From Rhynchospora pubera (Eukaryota > Streptophyta > Magnoliopsida > Poales > Cyperaceae): a stretch of 64,000 bases of DNA. This document shows, one piece after another, positions 47,535 through 59,062 of this stretch (its first letter is position 1; the number at the start of each line of letters is the position of its first letter). The notes below the pieces were generated by a model, which worked only from the letters and a program-made list of their open reading frames with translations, was not told the origin of the DNA and ran no database searches. A program made the translations under genes and the position numbers. The stretch is taken from the NCBI GenBank assembly GCA_028095005.1, contig CM051460.1, forward strand, positions 189,828,742-189,892,741, read 5' to 3'.

Positions 47535-50088
47535 TCACTTCTGACCAGTGGCCCCCATATGAATGACCTCAGAAGCCAATTCCTTCACCTTGATACGAAC
47601 CGAACCCACTTTTACCACATCACCCGTTTCCAACGTATCATCTGACTTCTCTTCTGATTCTGATTGCAGTTTTGATTCAGGTAAATTCTCTGACGGCTTT
47701 CTGCCCTTTGCATCTGACAGCACATCCTTGCTTGCCGATTCAGTTTCTGCAGGTTGAACTGTGGTGGACCTAGTGTTTACAACCACAGCAGGTGTATATA
47801 GGGAAGAGTCATAGGCCCTGCCAAGCCGGCGACACTTCTCTTGAAGCATTGCCTGCTGACGCGTCTCGTAAAACGGAAAATCCTCTAGTACTGATGATGT
47901 CAAAGGTGTATTCTTAAATATTTTCAGCATGGTTATTCCAACATCATATGGCACCTGTATAATTAGTAATGTTAAAATTGCAAAAGATAATTAAGTACAA
48001 TGAAATGCTAAAGTGATGTCCTTTCATACAATACGCATAAACCCTTAAAAAATTTCTATACTGCAACAAAACTAACAAATGAGAATTACAATTAAGTGTG
48101 AATTACCCAAAGGAACTTTTCACAATTCTCTGAACAATAAAAAGCTGGATTTTAAAAAGTACACTTAGTATGTAATATATTTTAAATAGTGCAAACAAAG
48201 CAAATTCTTCAATACCTCTTGAGTGTCACGGCTATTGGTAACAGGCTTGTTCTCATTATTTTCTAATGTTATGTGCCTGAAACTAGCATTCAGTACATCT
48301 TTTACTATGTGCCATTTTACAGGGAAGCTCCCAGACCACTTGTCCTGCTGCCAGAACTCCATGTCCTTGTTAAAATCCACAGGGCCCACCATCTCAGCAA
48401 CCCCACAGAATTGCCCACTCGCATTGACCTTGTTAAATGAAGGAAAAATAATGAAAATCCTAGAGATACTTGATTGTTTGTTTCAAGCCAAGACAATCTT
48501 ACAGTTCATATCAGATCCTCATATTTTTATTTCTTCACTCTTTTAATGAAGAAATTACATTCTCAAAAGTACCAAATCTAGACATTTGTTCTCTAATGTT
48601 GCTAGTAGTTAGAACTTAAAATTGTTAATATCACCGAAGACTGGTTCAAGTTTATCATCATATTTCTTTATTTTCTATCTTCAATTGTTGATTGAGAGGG
48701 ATAACATACGTAGTATGAACTAAATTATATTAAAAATGATAGGGAAAAGAGAAATACCGAAAAGAAGAGAAAGACAGGACACCCTTTTGGATTCCCCGCG
48801 GATTTCCTCTGTGCATCCATGTATGCAGCATCTAACCTCCTATTTCCATTCGGTGTGCTTGACCAAACACCATATTTTATACTTTTGTGCACATCATCTT
48901 CGCTATATGACTTAATAATATAAAACTTTGCATTTGGATAATCAACTAGAAAGTCATCCGTGTTGAACTGCTTAGAATCTATGTGGACGGCACTCCCATG
49001 TGCATTGCTCAGGGATGTGTATGGTTTTTCAGCAGCTTTGCTTGATCGGGCAGTCCCGGCTCCCCTGTTATCCTCAGTTTGACTATGACCTGCTCTGCTA
49101 TTAGTAGATTGCGAAGAGATCCTGAGATTATTTGTGAATGCTTGCGAGAGCTGATCGGTGGATTTTGCATTTCCACTCTGAAAATTTGGACACTTAAACT
49201 AAGAGCTACCATCACTTGATTCAAATGAAAAATATAGTAAAGCGTGAATAAATAAAATCATACCAGATTTTCCCTTGTGCTTCCATTGGAGATGATACCT
49301 CCAACTGATGGCTTGTTTGCAATTTGGCTGTGATGAGAAGATCTAGAAGCTCCTGTTACTAGACTCACTGGAGAAATGGTTCCACTTGTTGAAGTTTGGG
49401 GCCGGCCTTTCATATTGGTGTTGTTCACCAGTCTAGAACTGGTCAGACCAGTACCAGGAGCAGTTGCACTAGCAGAAACAGCAGAAGGATCAAAAGAAAC
49501 CAGAGCCGGATAAGAGCTGAAGTCACTGCTAGGTTGGATTACAACTGGTACGTAAGCTGATGGAGAGAGCTGAGTCTGAGCTTGATAAGTGGGCCCTGAC
49601 ATGTACTGCTGGTACACCCCATAATGGTCAGGAGAAGAATACATGTACCCATAACCAGGTGAGTAGTACAAATAAGGCAAATCCTCAGTTTGTAAACCCT
49701 GCAATGCCAACAATTAGAAATAAAGCCAAAAAAAAAAACTTTCCAGAATAATAAAAGAACAACGAGAACAATATAATCTTAATAATTAAAATGAAGCTTA
49801 CTGAGTATCGGAGATTTTGACCATCTATTGCAAAAAGTGTAGACTGGTCACTCCATTCGCCGTGTGACTCGTATCCTAAAAATTTCGACAAATTACATTG
49901 ACACCAAATTAATTCCACAAATATTTGTGTTCTTTCATTACAAATGTTGCACAGAAGAAAAGAAAGAAAAATTCCTTACCAGTGTTATAATAGCTATAGC
50001 TGGGGGTAAGAGAATAATACACAGGCTGATCAGTACTATAATCTGACGACAATTCACTACCAACATAGTAACCGTTTGGATCAGGCAT
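47535..50088 (-). CDS. YTH-domain m6A reader, ECT (YTHDF) family
   Basis: Six coding exons: 50088-49980, 49875-49802, 49698-49264, 49177-48758, 48428-48216, 47954-47535; 1671 nt, 556 aa, all GT-AG. The long low-complexity N-terminus is rich in Y, S, P, Q (LPYLYYSPGYGYMYSSPDHY), as in phase-separating ECT proteins. The YTH domain (about 278-425) begins FNTDDFLVDYPNAKFYIIKS and has the aromatic cage for N6-methyladenosine: W311 (KYGVW), W372 and W377 (FWQQDKW). ECT proteins bind m6A mRNA in the cytoplasm and affect organ growth and mRNA fate. The tail after 425 is acidic and ends with VRIKVKELA. The start ATG lies directly at an acceptor; spliced to the leader exon ending at about 50673 there is an in-frame TAA upstream, supporting this start. 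Which ECT member it is cannot be said. Confidence 0.93.
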
Positions 50089-50672
50089 CTGAAATCAGAT
50101 AAATATTTCCTTAAATAATAAAAAAAAAGATATATAAACGTCTAATGAGATATAAGTAGACAGTGAAAGAGATGTACCATGTAAGCTACTGTAGATAACC
50201 AAAACCGCTAAGAATAATCTCTCTATGCCTGCCTTTTACAGAAAAAGTGACAAAAATGGAAATTAAAAAAGATTATTAAACTTTAATTAATAATGTAACA
50301 GCAACATATGAAACAAAGAAGCAATCTATAATTAATCTGAGGTCTAACTTGACCTTCTGCATGAGGATAAAAGGTCCTATATAGCAAACCAAAGGTGATT
50401 CCTGGATGAAATTTTTAAATTTGTCTAAACTCAACACAAATAAGTAGTCCTAGCAAATAATTTGTTTGGTTTTTTTGGAGCCAAAAGGAGGGGGTAAAAA
50501 AAACACAAAAAAGACTCATACTTAATATGAGTTTTCAGAAAAAAGAAAAGTCAAAAGGCTCGTAATAATTTCCACAACTTACTTAGCACGAATTACACAA
50601 CGATTTTACAAAAAGCAATAAAAAAAGGCATAGTAAAGGGACCCAACAATGAATAAGTGCAACAAAAGAAGT

Positions 50673-50900
50673 ACCTGACAACAAATCGAAACAAATTATA
50701 GAAGCAATCAATCCATAGTGACCTCGTGCGGCTCAGAAGGAGAAAATTGGCTGAGTGAATAGCTTTGCTGAGGAGCAACAGCTTTTGCACAGCATAATTG
50801 CAATTTTACAAAACAATACGGAAAAGAAAGGAAAAAGATAAGAAAAGACTGAAACCCTAGCGCTAGTGGGAGAATCTGTTCATCTTAGAAGAGAGAGAAG
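50673..50900 (-). other. Probable 5' leader exon of the YTH gene
   Basis: A strong donor (TTGTCAG|GTACTT on the - strand near 50673) ends a pyrimidine-rich leader starting about 50870-50900 (CTTCTCTCTCTTCTAAG) with an AAACCCTAG telo-box near 50852. Joined to the first coding exon it gives an in-frame stop just before the ATG. The transcription start is inferred. Confidence 0.55.
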
Positions 50901-50987
50901 GAGAGAGGGAAGAAAAGGTCACAAAGCGAAGAAAAGTTTCTCAAGGAAAAAGGTTGCGTTGATATTAAAGAAGGGGCTGATAACGAG

Positions 50988-51179
50988 CAGAGCTACTCTG
51001 CTGTTGCGCGACACAGCGTGTAGCGCACTACGAGCCGTCTGATCTTGATCGGATGGTTCACTTTTTACGGGCCTATCAATCTAGGTTACATGCACGGGGC
51101 TCCCTTGTCCATTGGATCTTAATCAGACGGCCAGCATACCGCGCGACACGCGGTGTCGCGCAGCAGCAGATCTCATTTC
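50988..51179. mobile_element. MULE-type MITE, 9-bp TSD, upstream of the YTH gene
   Basis: About 60-bp imperfect inverted ends (CTGCTGTTGCGCGACACAG / CTGCTGCTGCGCGACACCG; then GCCGTCTGAT in both arms) are flanked by GATAACGAG at 50979-50987 and 51180-51188. A related copy without its right arm lies at 63666-63764. It sits about 100 bp upstream of the putative leader, so it could affect the promoter. Confidence 0.8.
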
Positions 51180-51562
51180 GATAACGAGGGAATCCAAAAT
51201 GGAAAGAATTCTAGAGAGAAGCTTTCAGGAGACTTTTTTTAATTTTTATTTTTATGAAATGCTGCCTCAAACTCAAAGTAGCTTCAATTTTGGGCTTCTT
51301 CAAAATTTTCAATGTTATAGGTGTCTAACTTCTTTTTTAAATGAAACAAAAGGGAACATGAAAAAGTGTGTATTGTTAATAAGCAACTCGTTTTAGGCAG
51401 TAGCGTGCATGGAGACTTTAACAAGTTGTGATTTTGTAATGTCTCTTTTCTTATTGTTGATTATGATTATGAAGTATTATTTTGTAATAAGTAATATTTT
51501 ATTCCTTATGCAATTGTGTTTCATGCTGATGCGATATTAATATTAATCATATTATACAAATG

Positions 51563-51563
<1 letters not shown>

Positions 51564-51641
<78 letters not shown>
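51564..51641. repeat. (ATT)n microsatellite, about 25 units
   Basis: A nearly perfect run of TTA/ATT triplets about 78 bp long. Confidence 0.95.
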
Positions 51642-51917
51642 CATGTAATAATTATATTTTACTAATTAGGCCAGAAAAAGCGAAAAAGCAAACATAATAG
51701 AAGTTAGTAAGTGACTAATTATTTTGTTAAATACTGAATAGGCCTTAAGAAGAAAATATTTAAAACAATGATGCAAGTTAATTTCTGCAAAAATAAGTTA
51801 CATCGACTTCAATTGGTTATATAAATATTATGTTAGATAAGGATTAATAGAATCACACGGCTTAATAAAATTTAACTATGTTATTTGGTACAAAATCTAG
51901 AATATAGAATCAGTATT

Positions 51918-51960
51918 TTCTTTCTTTTTTTTTTAGACCTTGGCAGCGACTGCCAAGAAA
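51918..51960 (-). mobile_element. 43-nt hairpin-plus-A-tail insertion with TSD
   Basis: Flanked by GAATCAGTATT at 51907-51917 and 51966-51976 (16 bp if one mismatch is allowed in ATATNGAATCAGTATT). On the - strand it reads CTTGGCAGTCGCTGCCAAGG, TCT, then an A-rich tail. The hairpin core is shared with 42231-42274. Confidence 0.75.
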
Positions 51961-52911
51961 ATATGGAATCAGTATTCATCAAGCATTTTTTGTGGCATAA
52001 AATGGTGTGGTGTAACAGCACTAGAAGAAACACTTGTTCTCCAATGGGGTAGTGGTACCTGGGAATTTGTTGCTGCCACTTCCCTCCAATCCTGGTTTTC
52101 AACTAAACACAGAAGAAGATTTGCCAAACAAAAAAAACAAATAGATAAATAAAAACTCATCTGACTTTAAATATTTTTCTAGTGTTTTATCCCTCCTTTT
52201 AAAAATAGCGATTCAAACTTGGTCAAAAAATAATTCCTCAATCAGTCTTGATTTGCTCCCGTATGCGGCCACAAAAAGTTCTATTATGGAAAATATTATA
52301 TATTATGCCCATAAAAAGTTAAAATTTTATAAACGTACTGTCTAAGAATTTTGAATTGTTCAATAGTTAAGAATTAACGGTTCTTAAAATATCACTGAAC
52401 GTTACTTAAAGCACATATGCAATGTAATTAACGCTCTATCTATATATCAAACATCATAGTTTAAATTTTTTCCATCTTGTTTGATTCGATTTTAAGAAAA
52501 TATATATTATCAATAATCAAGAAGTCATGTTAAGTGATCTGTTTCCGTTAAAAAACACTCGGCACTTCATGGGCGAGATCGGTAATACCAAAACACACAT
52601 ATTACCAGTATTAGTTCAATAGTCAAATTTTTTTATAACAGGAAGTTATTCGTGATGTATTTTTACATATTAAATTCAAAATTTACTTATCACTTACTGT
52701 ATTAACTATATGTATGTACTTACGAGTGTTCGTAATATAATTCATAAGAAATTTCAACAAATTTCGTAACACTCAGCACTGTAATAAAATCTTTTTTTTT
52801 ATGATTATACTATAACGCAACTCTTTAATCAAAGCTACTGTCTATTCAGTCTGGACGATCAATTTGGCATTCAAAATATAACATTTTAACTTCATTACGT
52901 AGATTATATGG

Positions 52912-53264
52912 AGTATTGCTAGAATGTTATGCGTAGCATAAATGGGCTCTGTAAGGATCAATTCACACAGTTCAATATCTTCTTTATATTGGAATCTCAT
53001 TGGAAATCAAATTTTATATATTTTTTCTCAAAATTTTACTATTTTTTTTTTAGATTTTTAGAAAATCACTTATCTAATTAATTCTAGATCCTTTAATAAT
53101 AATGATTTTCAAAAATTAAGAAAAAATAGTAAACAAATTTTAAAAAATGTAAATTTTGGTTTGTAATGAGATTTCAATATAAAAAAGACATTGAATAATT
53201 CGGATCGATCATTTGAAAAATAAAATTATAAAAACAAACGCGTAGCATACATATGTCCTAGCAT
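52912..53264. mobile_element. Foldback MITE-like element
   Basis: Starts GGAGTATTGCTAG and ends CTAGCATGCCTC, with CGTAGCATA subterminal motifs in inverted positions and AT-rich palindromic arms. It resembles 5220-5607 in end sequence and body. No clean target duplication. Confidence 0.55.
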
Positions 53265-53421
53265 GCCTCACATTGATTAATTTTCAAAAGCACTCATCAT
53301 TAACTGCACAAGCATATGTCATTTTATTTAATATCATTATTCTCTTCGATAGTTATTATCATTGTATTAAACAATTTTCAATTTTTCTCGACTAATGTTT
53401 TACCAAACAATATATTCACTC

Positions 53422-53462
53422 TTCCTTGACAGCTGTTGTCAAGTTCTCGAAAACAAAAAATG
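53422..53462 (+). mobile_element. 41-nt hairpin-plus-A-tail insertion, 13-bp TSD
   Basis: Flanked by AATATATTCACTC at 53409-53421 and 53463-53475. The insert contains the hairpin CTTGACAGCTGTTGTCAAG followed by TTCTCGAAAACAAAAAA, the same layout as 42231 and 51918 but in + orientation and with a diverged stem. Confidence 0.75.
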
Positions 53463-54287
53463 AATATATTCACTCATCCAAAAAAATAACAACAGTAATT
53501 ATCCACTATTTTACTTTTGTTATTCAAAATAGCAATATCCCAATGTTTTATTTGTTTTTATATATAATCTGTAGGTACGAGTTGTAATCAGAAACATATC
53601 TTGAAAAGATATACATAGCATCTGAATCCCCGTATGTTTGCTTATTAAGTAATATAATTTTGAAAAAAAAAATTTGACGACAACAAGATAAATATTCAAC
53701 CTTGTCGTTTATATATGCTCTGATAGCTTGAACCTTTGTATTTCTTAATTTCTTTTTAAATAACTATATATAACAAGTACCATCGTTTCATTCATCAAGA
53801 AGAAATAAACATACCGCCGATGTTTACAATACCCTAGTCTCTCGCAATTTTAGCTGTATAGAAATTAACGACATAACCATTCCACATAAAATCAGGCACA
53901 CTGAAAAAAGAGCACATATGCCCTTTCAGAATAAACAAATGCTTTTTTTTTTGTTAAAAAGAAATGCCCTTTTGGAGTCCAAAAATTCATCCAACACGTA
54001 CAATTTATGAAGTAAATGAGCACATGAACAGATTATAAGCTTACACTTTGGATAATTTTTTATTGACTTAATTATATTTTAATACATAGACTACATCTAA
54101 AAAATATATATTATCATTATTTTAAATTGAGATAATTATAGTTTACATACTAATTTTATGATTAAAATGTTCTCTTTCTCGTAAAATCCTATACAGGCTA
54201 TACTCGTATAGTTGAAACCTTAATTGCTGAACCAATAGGTTTTATAAGCGATTTCTTCCCAAATAAAATTAACAAAACTTGTTAATT

Positions 54288-57200
54288 TCACTGCCTAAGA
54301 ACACTGTTAGAGCTGAAGAAGAAATCCTCTGCCCCAGCAACCGTGGAGTTCAACCTCCCACCGGCCCAGCCATTGTTCAAAACCCGAGATGCTGGGTCGC
54401 CAACAACCCTCGACCCATCAACCTGCTTATCATTTCCTTGAAGGCCTAGTGCTTTCCTCTCCTTCTTTCTCCCCCTATCTTCATCTCTTTCTTTTCTTAG
54501 CCAGCTCTCCACTGTTCTCTGGTAAGAAAAATAAAATGGAAGGAAGATGATAATAAATTCAAGGTAATCAAGGAGATTACCCTTCCTTTTCAGGTCATCT
54601 TTTTTATGTCTTAATGGCACTTCATTTAAATCTAGAGCAGATGAGGGTCAACTTGGGTTGAATGTAAGCTTAATTGATGCATATAGTATAAGGAGGGATC
54701 ACTTAGCAATTATTTATCTTGACAATGCTGACAATCTTAAATTACACGGTCTAAATTTGTAATTCAACATTATAAGCATGATCTACATGGTGCATATGTC
54801 ACACACTATAAAAATTGGATTTACCTTGCAGCATTTGATACCTTATGTTAATTCGATACCTTGGATTCTGTGATTTTTGATTAAGCCCTGTACCAGTACT
54901 TTGCTTCAACAATGTCAGCAAGCATATTCTAATCACACAATGGAATTCAGGTGAAAAATGAAACTTGGTGAATAATTTACTGATTCATCAAGTGGTTTGC
55001 ATTCTCAATGGTCCAATATTAATGATACTTGATGCAACAAATGATACTCAAAATGTTTGAAATTAGATTATTTGGATCTCTATATGTTTAATAATTACTT
55101 AAATTTCTTAATAGTCATAACTTAATTGAAATTTTTTGAAAATTCATTGTCAAGGTTGTCAAGATAACCACTGTCAACTGATCCTTGCTTAATATAAATG
55201 AGAATTGTTTCAATTTACTTGAGGATTAGTTAGGCATGCTTAAATATAATTATGGATTAGTCTTTACATTACCATTTTGTAATTGTACCATACCAGGGAA
55301 AACTGATACAGTGCAATGGCCAAACTGAAATCTTGGGCCCAAACATAGCCACTTGGCATGGTGATAGTGAATTATGAATTATGTCATAATTTCGAAAAAA
55401 AAAAACTAAACAGACATATAACACATTTTAACACAACAGTATTAATTATTAAAAAATAAAGAGTAATGAAATATCTTAAGCAAGTACTCAAGGACAATGA
55501 AAGCTGTACCATAAGGGATAGTTGGCTTGTTTCTTTCACTTTTTCCAAAGGCAATGCTAGCTGCAACTTCCCATGGGCAATATACACCTGATATTCAGTG
55601 CAACAATTAATTTTCAGAATAAACAAAGGAATCCAATTAGGTGTACTTCTTTACAAGTAAAAGATAAACTTACTATATCCGATGGCCAGTCATCAAGACC
55701 GTCAAAAATGTGTGTGGCATAGATAATAGCCGCACCTCTTTCATTGCATTCCTTTTTTAGGTAACTCAATAGATTTGCTCTTGCTAAGACATCTAGGTCA
55801 ACTGTTATCTCATCTAGCAGAAGAACCTGTAGGAAATAAATGTTTAATTGAATAGCACCATATGTGGGTGTTCTGAAAAATTATGAAAAGAAAGAACTTA
55901 TAACCTTAAATGGCTTGAGAAGTCCCATGCAGATTTGAACCCGCCTTCTCTGACCATCTGATGATTTGTGCATTCTCCAGGAAAGATCAATATCTAAAAT
56001 CTGAAAAAAAAAAAAAAAAAAACATAGTAACTCAGCAATGGACTTTTTTCAACACCTGTTTCCAAAACAGAGAAAGAATAAGTGAACAAAATATTAAAGT
56101 AAAAAGAAATAAAGCCCCATAATGCCCATCAAGGCTAGTGAGGTTCATGCTGGTGAACAATATGTTATGTTGCTCAAGAGCACGGAATAGAAAAAGAAAC
56201 AAGAAAAGACAATAAAAGTCAGATGTTTTGGCATTCTAGAATTTGCGAGTGAAGGTAAGTTTCATGTAGTCAGGTTTTAAATTTTGTGTTAGCAATATTT
56301 CACCCTTCATTTTCATTTTCTCATTTCATATTCTCTGACACAAAAATGCTCTTTAATGTCAACAAAATCAATTCTTCTGCGTAGCTATTTTTTTTAGAGA
56401 CAAGGCCATTTATTTAGAGAGGCATAGTCTGCGGTTGAAATACACATTTTATCATTAAAAAGTCACATGTGCTGTAAGGACTGTTCAACCATCAGATATC
56501 TCATTCCTTTGACCTGTCAATGGCTCGTTCTACTGACAAGAATAAAGGAATCCATGATTCTTCACCATGTCTCCTTCCCATCACAAGAAAGAGAAGAAGA
56601 GTTCAATTCTTATATTGATTCGATAATAGTTATCTTTTTGTGTTACTTGTTTAGTTGTTCAGAACTATGTATAAAGCTAGATGAATGTCGCCAGCTTTTT
56701 TATCAAAATTGAAATCTATAGTACCTCAATTTGCCAAAATTAAGTACTCTTCACTCCTAAGTGCTTCATTACTCATTAATGATCATACGAAAGCCAAAAC
56801 TGCCTGATGTATTTAATCATGTTAAGAGTTGATTGCAATGTGGTCTATCTAGAGGTTTCTATGTGCTTTATGCACATCGGTTGGGCTGGGTGCAGTCACA
56901 ATTGAAACAACAAAAAGTGAAAGCTAATACAAAAGTACAGAGTAGTAATACTATAAAGGAATGCCATAATAAGTATCCTTTTAGACATGTTGGGGACCTT
57001 CAAACATATCACAAAATCACAGCAGTTTGGTACTGTAGCAAATCTTAAAATGCAAATCGAACAAAAAAAAAAAACTTTCCTTGATAAGTTCGTCTCTCCT
57101 TTTAGGGTCAACACCGGCAACTCCGAAAATCATCTTTTCAGCAGATACATCCATTTGAATAGAAACCTCAAAACCCGCAAATGCAACATCCCTTCTCCAC

Positions 57201-59062
57201 TGTATTAGTATATACAAACAATTTTTTCATTCACCAACTTATGTACTTTGTATAGCCAAATTTCACAAGTACCCATGCAAATACCAACGTATCATGCATA
57301 ACAGCACTGCCAAAAATGAGAAGGACTGTGCATGCCATTACAAAAATGAAAATAGTAGGCACCTTCCTTTCCCCAATTATTTCAAAATATGTCCAAACTG
57401 CCCCCTCCAATCTCTTTGGTTATCTATTCACCATTGAAGCAGAAAAAAGGAGGAATATGGACTGTTTAAAGAAAATAAGAGAGTGGTCTAGGTCATTTTT
57501 ACTATTTCTTAGAATATGTCTAGCATATCATGAATTCATGCAGTTAGAGATGTAAATTGCAAGTAGGACTGATAGTAATAGTAATTGTCATAGAAGCCTA
57601 GAAAGGATGTAGAAACCTCTCCACCAAGGTAGCAGAGTTCACCAGAGGAGGTAAGAGTTGTGTCATGGAAAGCTGAGCGTCCCATCACCCGCACCATGCT
57701 TGGATCAACCATGTGCTTTCCACCCAGTATCTTCAACACAGTTGTCTTCCCTGAAAGAGAATTTAATCAAACAAACTATGCTTACATGTATGCTTCCCTC
57801 CAAAACAAACCATAAAAAACTTTTTGAAGGTATACTTCTGCCAGAGTGTTGCAACTGTCAACAGTATCCTAAATTGCGTAAAAAGCAAGCACATTGTTTG
57901 TCTATCCTGACAATTCAATTCACACAAATTTCCTGTTCAGTTTATAAGCTATAGTTATAATATTAATTAACTTGATATTGATCATTTGATATAGGCCAGG
58001 GTTATCCAACTACAAGATTTTTTTTTTTTAAAAAAGAAGCCAAATTTCAACAGAAAAACAACATGTCAGAATTAATCTGGAAAAGCTATCTGTTAGGAAA
58101 AGGTTGCACTTAGGAATGGTTGTATATCCAATGGTATAAGCCTATAAGAGATGAAGAAGTGTAAATAATTGAACTCATCTTCTAAATAACCTCTCTCTCT
58201 CTCACCATCTTCTAAATAGTGAAAAGTTAAATGCTATCTATTTTCTTCTTATTTTTTATTGCATCTCTCTCAAATCTCACATTCAATCCAAATCTGTTCT
58301 TTCCTCTAAATCATCTAGTTATCTATTTCAATTTTGTGAATTTTTTCCTTCTTTTATCTCTCCTTGCAAGTCTTCGTAAGAATGATAGATCATCTAACCA
58401 ACAGCGACCAAACAAGGAAGAAAAGTTGAAAGCACATTGTATGAAAGGCTACAAGCATCAATTGATGTAAGAATCAAAACTAAACACCTTTCTCCTCTTT
58501 TCCGATTGTAACTTTACACTCCATCAATTCCTTTTCCTCCCTCTCCGATACATAAACCAACACCGACCTCACAAGCATTTCCACAAACACCTAGCTCACA
58601 TCCACCTCCCACAGAAAATACATTTTTCTTCTCCCAAATTACCACATAAGAAAACTCCAACAAGCAAGCAGACAAATCATAATAGCCACATTGTTCTCCT
58701 TTCTATGGACTTAAAATCTATACCTTCCATATAGCAAAATTGGCATATTTCATAGTAACAAATAAATGCCAATATAAAATTATGCCTAAGGGTTCTCTCG
58801 GATGCCGGTCTAATACTGCTAGCAGAGCCAGCCACTATTATATACGAAAGAATTGAAGCACAGGTATGAGATGAGAGAAAGCGTGAAACAAACCAGCGCC
58901 ATTGGCTCCGACGAGGAGGCAGCGATGGCCGGCGTTGAGAGTGATGGAGAAATCTTGTATGAGCGGCTTGGATCCAGGCGGAGGCTGGCCGTCGATGCCA
59001 GGGTAGGTGAAGCACAGATCTCTTACCTCCACCAACGGTTTGGGGGATCCCTCCTCCGCCAT
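54288..59062 (-). CDS. ABCI20: Soluble ABC ATPase, ABCI20/ABCI21-like (CAF16-related)
   Basis: Seven coding exons: 59062-58894, 57750-57617, 57199-57080, 56000-55905, 55826-55674, 55587-55510, 54518-54288; 981 nt, 326 aa (Arabidopsis ABCI20 about 328). It is a single nucleotide-binding domain with no membrane segments. Walker A GANGAGKT (52-59) spans intron 1; the signature is SDGQR (155-159), Walker B VLLLDE (174-179) and the H-loop YATH (209-212). The C-terminus after 250 is highly charged (WLRKERDEDRGRKK) and ends FFFSSNSVLRQ. Arabidopsis ABCI19/20/21 are reported as HY5-regulated, ER-associated proteins affecting cytokinin response; yeast CAF16 is linked to CCR4-NOT. Intron 3 has no GT donor at the expected point (see findings). 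ABCI20 versus ABCI21 is not resolved. Confidence 0.93.
56390..56425 (-). mobile_element. Possible A-tailed retroposon remnant in intron 3 of the ABC gene
   Basis: On the - strand a segment ending GGCCTTGTCTCTAAAAAAAA resembles the TCT-AAAA end of the LINE-type tails seen elsewhere in the window. The flanks share only TCTGCG, so no firm duplication is claimed. Confidence 0.3.

Larger units (their letters stand above)
51642..54287. other. Intergenic AT-rich sequence with small insertions
   Basis: No supported gene. It contains two tiny A-tailed insertions (51918-51960, 53422-53462) and a foldback element (52912-53264), listed separately. Confidence 0.5.

Noticed and set aside
50593..50790. 65-codon - strand frame upstream of the YTH gene
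   Set aside because: It overlaps the leader exon and its intron, and splicing to the first coding exon does not keep its frame.
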